DNA of 11,996 bases from positions 1 to 11,996 of the forward strand of contig JALVZI010000164.1 in NCBI GenBank assembly GCA_027022125.1, written 5' to 3'. The DNA is from Anaerolineae bacterium. Lineage in GTDB: Bacteria; Chloroflexota; Anaerolineae; 4572-78. Positions 5,249-10,281 of the stretch are shown piece by piece. Below the pieces are notes generated by a model that had not been told where the DNA came from, did not search any database, and saw only the letters and a program-made list of their open reading frames with translations. Made by a program: the position numbers and the translations under genes. The first letter of the stretch is position 1, and each line of letters begins with the position of its first letter.

Positions 5249-7125
5249 CGCTTGGCGCGCGGGTTGCGCACGGGCGGACATTTCCACGCGGCGGGGGGCG
5301 TGGCGGCGCGCAAACCTTTAAACGCAGAGAGAATGCCGCAGTTGTAACAGTGTTCGCGACAGTCAATTTTGGTTTCGCCCTGTTGCGCCGAGACCCAATC
5401 CATCAGCAGCCAGCGTTTTTCCACCCCCGCACCGATATGGTCCCACGGGAAAACCTCATCCGCCAGCCGGGGGCGCTGGGCATACCACCACGGCGACAGC
5501 CCGATGTCATCGAATGCCTGCCACCATGCTTCGGGGCGAAACTGGTCATCCCACGCATCGAACCCCGCGCCGAGTTGCCATGCCCGCTCAATCGCCGCGC
5601 CGAGCCGCCGGTCGCCGCGCGATAGCACCGCTTCCAGTAAACTTTCTTCCGGGTCATTATAATTGAACAGAATGTTCCGCTCGCGCCGAATTTCATCCAG
5701 CAGCAAATCTTGTTTGCGTTTGATGTCCACCACGTCCCACAGCGATGCCCACTGGAACGGCGTGTGCGGTTTCGGCACAAATGTGGAAACGCCGATGCGA
5801 ACCTTCGCTTTTCTGCCGTGATATTTTCGCCCGATTGCCAGCACTTTTTTTGCCAGCGTGCCAATGGCAACGACATCTTCATCCGTTTCGGTCGGTTGCC
5901 CAATCATAAAATACAATTTCACCAACTGCCAACCGCGCCGATACACCGCGTCCACCGCTTCCAGCAGTTGTTCGGTGGGAATGGGCTTGTTGATGACATT
6001 CCGCAGGCGGTCGGTGGCGGCTTCCGGGGCAAAGGTGAAACCCGATTTGCGCCGTCCGGCGAGCATTTCTGCCAGTTCTGCGCTGAAACTTTCCAGCCGC
6101 AGACTGGGCAGCGAAATGTTGAGCGCCGCTCCCTGATATTTTTCGGAAATGGCTTTTACCAGCGGCGCAATCTGGCTGTAATCGCTGCTGCTGAGCGACA
6201 GCAGTCCCAATTCTTCGTGTCCCGTTTCGCGGACGATGGTATCCACCGTTTCCAGCAGTTCCGCCAGCGACCGCTCGCGCACGGGGCGAAAGACCATCCC
6301 CGCATGGCAGAAACGGCAACCGCGCGTGCAGCCGCGCTGAATTTCGACCGAGGCGCGGCTGAACACCACATCGGTGTGCGGCAGGATGAATTTGGTGACG
6401 GGTTTGGGCAGCAGCGGGGCGATGCGTTTGGTGATGTGCGCCGGAATGTCGCTTTCGGTGGGGGTAATTTCCGCCAGTGTGCCGTCGGGGTGGTATGCCG
6501 GGCGATAGAATCGCGGCACATACACGCCGGGAATCTGCGCCATACGCCGCAATTGCGTGTCGCGGTCAGCGTGGCGCACGGTGTCAAACGCGGCGATAAT
6601 TTCCAACAGCACTTCTTCCCCTTCGCCGATGACGAACATATCAATGAAATCCGCCATCGGTTCGGGATTGAAAACGGCGTTGCCGCCCGCCATCACCAGC
6701 GGAAACGATGCGTCGCGGTCGGCGCTGTGCAGCGGCATTTGCGCCAAATTTAGCAGGTTCAGCACGTTGCTGAAAAGTTGTTCGTATGGCAGGGTGATGC
6801 CCAGCAGGTCGAAATCACGCAGGGCGTGACGGGTTTCCAGCGAAAAGAGGGGCATATTGTGTTCGCGCATCGCCCGCGCCATATCCACCCACGGCACGAA
6901 CACCCGCTCGGCAAGCAGGTGCGGTTGCTCGTTGACCAGATTGTACAGCACTGCCAGCCCCAAATTGCTCATTCCCAAATCGTACACTTCGGGGAATGCC
7001 AGCGCAATTTTGGTTTGGATGGTGTGCCAATCTTTGGTGATACTGTTGAATTCCCCGCCGATATATCGGGCGGGTTTCTGCACGGATGAGAGGATGCGGT
7101 CGAGTTGGCGGTCGTTGATAATCAT
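5245..7125 (-). CDS. TIGR03960-type B12-binding radical SAM protein
   Basis: A 626-residue radical SAM enzyme of unknown substrate, recognised by overall sequence and by its DUF2344 neighbour. Residues 1-40 carry the KPARYIGGEFN start typical of the family; about 35-200 are a B12-binding-like Rossmann region (FPEVYDLGMSNLGL, LGITLPYE, VMAGGNAVFNPEPM, FVIGEGEE). The 4Fe-4S/SAM motif is Cys266-x3-Cys270-x2-Cys273 (CTRGCRFC), followed by a TIM-barrel with SLPSLRLESF, TFAPEAATDRLR and LYFMIGQPTET. A second cysteine group near the end (Cys589, Cys593, Cys596, then Cys616) may bind another cluster or metal. The ATG at 7125 lacks a Shine-Dalgarno and begins the only intact copy of a triplicated 5' end. 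The stop codon lies within a heptamer repeat, so the last few residues may not be ancestral. Role inferred from context: possibly modification of tRNA, rRNA or a ribosomal protein, unproven. Confidence 0.9.
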   Translation of the reverse strand: MIINDRQLDRILSSVQKPARYIGGEFNSITKDWHTIQTKIALAFPEVYDLGMSNLGLAVLYNLVNEQPHLLAERVFVPWVDMARAMREHNMPLFSLETRHALRDFDLLGITLPYEQLFSNVLNLLNLAQMPLHSADRDASFPLVMAGGNAVFNPEPMADFIDMFVIGEGEEVLLEIIAAFDTVRHADRDTQLRRMAQIPGVYVPRFYRPAYHPDGTLAEITPTESDIPAHITKRIAPLLPKPVTKFILPHTDVVFSRASVEIQRGCTRGCRFCHAGMVFRPVRERSLAELLETVDTIVRETGHEELGLLSLSSSDYSQIAPLVKAISEKYQGAALNISLPSLRLESFSAELAEMLAGRRKSGFTFAPEAATDRLRNVINKPIPTEQLLEAVDAVYRRGWQLVKLYFMIGQPTETDEDVVAIGTLAKKVLAIGRKYHGRKAKVRIGVSTFVPKPHTPFQWASLWDVVDIKRKQDLLLDEIRRERNILFNYNDPEESLLEAVLSRGDRRLGAAIERAWQLGAGFDAWDDQFRPEAWWQAFDDIGLSPWWYAQRPRLADEVFPWDHIGAGVEKRWLLMDWVSAQQGETKIDCREHCYNCGILSAFKGLRAATPPAAWKCPPVRNPRAKR

Positions 7126-7187
7126 AGGCGTTTTGGGTGGGGGGATAGGCGGGGGGACACCCCCCGCGCCCCCCGGCTCTGCGAGCG

Positions 7188-7250
7188 CTATCGGGCGGGT
7201 TTCTGCACGGATGAGAGGATGCGGTCGAGTTGGCGGTCGTTGATAATCAT
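7188..7250 (-). pseudogene. Duplicated 5' fragment of radical SAM gene (copy 2)
   Basis: An extra start copy: it encodes the same first 20 residues (MIINDRQLDR to KPAR) and then meets TAG at 7188-7190, because the sequence changes at the duplication joint. If transcribed it would act as a 20-codon reading frame upstream of the intact gene. No Shine-Dalgarno is visible. Confidence 0.8.
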
Positions 7251-7313
7251 AGGCGTTTTGGGTGGGGGGAAAGGCGGGGGGACACCCCCCGCGCCCCCCC
7301 GGCTCTGCGAGCG

Positions 7314-7376
7314 CTATCGGGCGGGTTTCTGCACGGATGAGAGGATGCGGTCGAGTTGGCGGTCGTTGATAATCAT
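7314..7376 (-). pseudogene. Duplicated 5' fragment of radical SAM gene (copy 3)
   Basis: The outermost start copy, identical to copy 2 in its 20 codons and ending in TAG at 7314-7316. Its upstream flank differs from the other two and is made of AATGAAT-type heptamers, so this flank may be closest to the original upstream sequence of the gene. Confidence 0.8.
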
Positions 7377-7388
7377 AGGCGGCTATTC

Positions 7389-7558
7389 AATGAATAATGA
7401 ACAATGAATAATGGGCTGCGCGAAAGGGATAGAGATAGGGATTCGCCGAATCGCTGAATCGCCCATTCGCAAATTCGCACAATGAACAATGGGTGCGTGA
7501 AACGTGAAACGTGATGCGTGATGACTTTGGACTTGGGACGTGAGACTTTGGACTCATC
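7389..7558. repeat. Degenerate heptamer repeat tract, gene-free
   Basis: Most of the gene-free stretch upstream of the radical SAM gene can be cut into 7-bp units: AATGAAT, AATGAAC, AATGAAT at 7389-7409; GATTCGC, CGAATCG and similar at 7440-7481; CGTGAAA, CGTGAAA, CGTGATG, CGTGATG at 7496-7523; ACTTTGG, ACTTGGG, ACGTGAG, ACTTTGG at 7524-7551. The last two blocks are the reverse complement of the units found at 5168-5234 and 11440-11551. No coding frame is supported here. A promoter for the radical SAM gene should lie in this region, but no convincing -35/-10 pair was seen. Confidence 0.75.
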
Positions 7559-7561
7559 ACG

Positions 7562-7604
7562 GGCGTTTTAGATGGATGCCTCGGCTCTGCGAGCGCTATC
7601 GGGC
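7562..7604. repeat. Related copy of the triplication spacer element
   Basis: This 43-bp segment begins GGCGTTTT and ends with 23 bp identical to the ends of both triplication spacers (7174-7196 and 7300-7322), but with a different, shorter middle. It appears to be a shorter version of the same dispersed element. Confidence 0.6.
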
Positions 7605-7650
7605 AAAAATCAGGGACGAAATTCGACCGAGTTGTGTCGTTTCGTCCCTG
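7605..7650 (-). terminator. Intrinsic terminator after the DUF342 gene
   Basis: A perfect 11-bp stem (7611-7621 with 7640-7650), extended inside by CGAC/GTCG (7624-7627 with 7636-7639), is followed on the minus strand by A and five T residues (7605-7609). It lies 60 bp after the DUF342 stop codon, so it ends the yjbQ-DUF342 transcript and separates it from the radical SAM operon. Confidence 0.85.
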
Positions 7651-7709
7651 TGTGCGCGATAGTTTACTGTGAATGCGCAAATTTGTAAAATTTTGGCGAT
7701 AAAAATTCG

Positions 7710-9632
7710 TCAACTCAAGCCGTACACGGTGATGCGTTTTTTGTCATCCACGCCGGTCAGTTGGATCTGCACCCCTTTCAGCGAATCGATGAACTCTTTG
7801 CGCTGGCGCATAATCACGGCTTCAGTGCCGGCATACAAATTGCCGGAGACGATGATGCGTGGTTTGATTTTCGCTTGATTGGCGATTTGCTCTTTCACGG
7901 CTTCCAATTCCTGTTTCAGCGCGTCCAAATTGCCGGTCAGTTCATCTTTCCGTTCGATGGATTGCGCCAGTGCCGCCGCAATTTTTTTGTCGGTTTCCAT
8001 TTCGGCTTCAATGAGCGTGAGATGGTGGTTGATTTGTTTCAATTGCGCTTCGCCCTGCTCCAACTGCTGCCGCCACTGTGCCGGTAGATTTTTCCACGGG
8101 TTGGTGCGGCGATGGGTTATCTGCTGCTGGATGTTTTTCAATTTCGCATCGAGTGTCTGGTGTGCTAGTTTCAATTGTGCCAGTTTTTCTTTCTCTTCCG
8201 GCGAAAGGTCATCAATTTGCTGTGTCTCCGAAGCGGATAGCACCGACAGAATGCTGGCTTTTACCCGATTGAGCGTGTCGGTGGTGCTGGCGAACTCTTC
8301 TTCCAGCGCGGCAATTTCTTTGGTTGGATTCACAAAACCGGAACGCTCGGCATGTTCCAAAATGGCGTTTCGGGTTTGCAAAAGTTGCGTTTGCTGCTCT
8401 TTCAGCGCGGCGTGCTGCTGTTCGCGTTTGTATGCGCCGCGCGAACGCTCAATTTGACGCTGTTTGAGAGTCGCGATACGGGTGGTCAACTGCTCAATTT
8501 CCACCGACCAGTCTTTCAAATCCTGCTCCATTTTGCGCCGCCGTTCAATCAACCCCGGTTGCTCGCCGACCCGCAGCACCGTTTTTGTGCCGCTATCGGA
8601 GCCCACATTCACCGCGCGGATTTCGTACCCGGCGATGGCTTTTCCACCGATGATGTCGCCCGCACTGCGCCGCCCCTGCTCACCAACCGCAATCACCGTA
8701 TCCGATTTCAGCGTGCAGTTGATGGCTTCATCGTTGATGACAATCGCCCCACCGGCGGAAATATCGGCATTATTGGCGAATTTCGCCGTCACATCACCGC
8801 CCGCTGTTAACAGCGCGCGTTGTTGCCCGCCGACAATTCCCCGCCGCACGCTGATATTCCCCCCCGCTTGCAGTGTTGCGCCTTCTACATTTCCCAGCAC
8901 AGTAATATTACCGGTTGCCACCACTTTAAACCCGTCTCGCACGGTTTTGTTGACCGTGACCGAGCCGTCAATATCCAAATTGCCGGTAGACAAATCCACA
9001 TCGCCGTAAATTTGATATTCCTGCTGAACCACCAACTGGTTGAATGATGAACGGTCGAGCCGCACGAACCCTTCCACGGCGGCAACCAGCAGGTTGGGAT
9101 TGTCCTCTGCAATTTTGGTGCCTTTGCCTTTGGGCAGTCGCACTTTTTGCACACGCGGCGGGGATATTTCGCGCCCGTGAACGGTTTTTCCGGGTTTGCC
9201 CGGCACGGCGGGGTGCAATTCCACCAGCGGGTCGCCGGGTTGAACATTTTGCACCAAATTGAGATTGTAATGGTCAACCCGATAACCTTCGTCTTTGGGG
9301 CGTCCCGCCGCGCCCAAATCGATTTTATATTCCAGCCAGCCATCCTGTCCCGGTTCGGCGGGTGTCCCCTCGGCGATGAGTTCTTCAAACGGATACTCGT
9401 TGTTGGCGATAATTTCTTCGATGCGTTCCATTTTTACGCCGTGTTCCACCTGTTTTTCCGCCAGCGCATCGAAAATCATATCTTCCGTTACCTGATACGG
9501 CAACGGCGGCACTTGCTCAATGGTGAGATACGCTTTCAGTTTATCTTCACTGACGGTGACGGTGATTTTCGGTTCGGGTGTTTCGGTGCTGATGTCCGGC
9601 AAATCCGGCATCGGGTCGTCGTGCGGGGGCAT
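7710..9632 (-). CDS. FapA-like DUF342 polymer-forming beta-helix protein
   Basis: A 640-residue protein of the DUF342 family (named after flagellar assembly protein A). Residues about 22-190 are the N-terminal domain, with the family signature around 117-156 (GYRVDHYNLNLVQNVQPGDP, then PGKPGKTVHGREI). About 208-345 are short Gly/Asp/Val-rich strands typical of a right-handed beta-helix (GDVDLSTGNLDIDG, ATGNITVLGNVEGA, AGGNISVRRGIVGG). About 360-595 are a long charged coiled coil rich in Glu, Gln, Lys and Leu, and 597-640 return to beta strands (PRIIVSGNLYAGTEAVI). No signal peptide or membrane segment, so probably cytoplasmic. The start at 9632 has AAGGAGGT 4 nt upstream; Met8 is a weaker alternative. 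It follows the YjbQ gene by 11 bp. No flagellar gene is nearby, so a role in motility is not implied; function is unknown. Confidence 0.9.
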   Translation of the reverse strand: MPPHDDPMPDLPDISTETPEPKITVTVSEDKLKAYLTIEQVPPLPYQVTEDMIFDALAEKQVEHGVKMERIEEIIANNEYPFEELIAEGTPAEPGQDGWLEYKIDLGAAGRPKDEGYRVDHYNLNLVQNVQPGDPLVELHPAVPGKPGKTVHGREISPPRVQKVRLPKGKGTKIAEDNPNLLVAAVEGFVRLDRSSFNQLVVQQEYQIYGDVDLSTGNLDIDGSVTVNKTVRDGFKVVATGNITVLGNVEGATLQAGGNISVRRGIVGGQQRALLTAGGDVTAKFANNADISAGGAIVINDEAINCTLKSDTVIAVGEQGRRSAGDIIGGKAIAGYEIRAVNVGSDSGTKTVLRVGEQPGLIERRRKMEQDLKDWSVEIEQLTTRIATLKQRQIERSRGAYKREQQHAALKEQQTQLLQTRNAILEHAERSGFVNPTKEIAALEEEFASTTDTLNRVKASILSVLSASETQQIDDLSPEEKEKLAQLKLAHQTLDAKLKNIQQQITHRRTNPWKNLPAQWRQQLEQGEAQLKQINHHLTLIEAEMETDKKIAAALAQSIERKDELTGNLDALKQELEAVKEQIANQAKIKPRIIVSGNLYAGTEAVIMRQRKEFIDSLKGVQIQLTGVDDKKRITVYGLS

Positions 9633-9643
9633 TGAGACCTCCT

Positions 9644-10039
9644 TTAGGTGGCGACAATTTTCAAATGGATGGCGCGCGTGCGCGGTCCGTCAAATTCGGC
9701 GAGATAAATGCCCTGCCAGCGCCCTAAAACAAGCCTGCCATTTTCCACAAACACGTGATGGTCGCTGCTCATCAAACTGGTTTTTACATGTGCGGGGCTG
9801 TTGCCTTCCGCGTGCCGAAAATCGGGGCGTTGCGGCGCGATGGCATCCAAATTGAGCGCCATATCGTGCTGCACATCCGGGTCCCAATTTTCGTTGAAAG
9901 TGATACCTGCGGTGGTGTGCGGGCAAAAAAGATAGCAAATGCCATCGGATATACCACTGTCGGCGACAAACTTCTCGATTTCGGCGGTAATGTCCACAAA
10001 CTGCTGCCGTCGGGTGGTGTGGATTTTTAAAGTGTTCAT
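9644..10039 (-). CDS. YjbQ family protein (UPF0047), secondary thiamine-phosphate synthase-like
   Basis: A 131-residue single-domain protein of the YjbQ/UPF0047 family, whose members have been reported to have weak thiamine-phosphate synthase activity; the physiological role is unsettled. The conserved polar pocket is visible: CPHTTAGITFNEN (about 39-51), DPDVQHDM, the EGNSPAHVKTSL segment and LGRWQGIYLAEFDGPR near the end. The start at 10039 is used because AGAGG lies 5 nt upstream and MNTLKIHT is the usual N-terminus; the frame extends 10 codons further without support. It is the first gene of a two-gene operon with the DUF342 gene and is divergent from the glycosyltransferase gene. The 242-bp gap upstream has no coding frame. 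Confidence 0.92.
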   Translation of the reverse strand: MNTLKIHTTRRQQFVDITAEIEKFVADSGISDGICYLFCPHTTAGITFNENWDPDVQHDMALNLDAIAPQRPDFRHAEGNSPAHVKTSLMSSDHHVFVENGRLVLGRWQGIYLAEFDGPRTRAIHLKIVAT

Positions 10040-10235
10040 CAAAACCTCTGTCGATGTGCCGTATGACACATTATGGTAGTTTTATTATCGGCGGGTGGGT
10101 GTGAAACTTGATTGAAACCGGTTCGAAAGCCGGTAAAATCTTCGTAAATCTTTTGGGGCAGGCGATGCAAACGGTGTGAGATTTCGGACACAGGATGTAC
10201 CGGTATTATCGAATATCCTGCGTGAAATGTCAATG

Positions 10236-10264
10236 TTGCCGATTGTGAATTGTCTGCATTTAAT
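10236..10264 (+). promoter_or_regulatory. Candidate promoter for the glycosyltransferase gene
   Basis: TTGCCG (4 of 6 consensus bases), 17 bp, then TTTAAT (5 of 6). Transcription would start about 10 nt before the ATG at 10282, giving a very short leader with only a weak GGCGAG ribosome site. The match is fair, not strong. Confidence 0.35.
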
Positions 10265-10281
10265 GGTAAACTAGCGGCGAG

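Larger units (their letters stand above)
7064..7381 (-). repeat. Tandem triplication of the radical SAM gene's 5' end
   Basis: The 67-bp segment 7064-7130 (first 20 codons, part of the next, plus the bases before the ATG) occurs again unchanged at 7189-7255 and 7315-7381, with offsets of 125 and 126 bp. The spacers between copies are nearly identical (one T/A change and one extra C). Each spacer holds an 8-bp G/C hairpin with a 3-nt loop (7149-7156 with 7160-7167; 7274-7281 with 7285-7292) and ends in a 23-bp element also present at 7582-7604. The bases TATCGGGCGGG, present both in the gene and at each spacer end, are the likely recombination microhomology. Near-identity points to a recent event. 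Confidence 0.93.

Noticed and set aside
5710..6753. A 347-codon plus-strand frame over the radical SAM gene
   Set aside because: It is fully antisense to a strongly supported gene; its Phe/Arg/His/Gln-rich sequence is the usual mirror of GC-biased coding DNA.
7134..7167. G-quadruplex in the triplication spacer
   Set aside because: The G-runs here pair perfectly with the adjacent C-run in an 8-bp hairpin, and four separate G3 runs with proper loops are not present.
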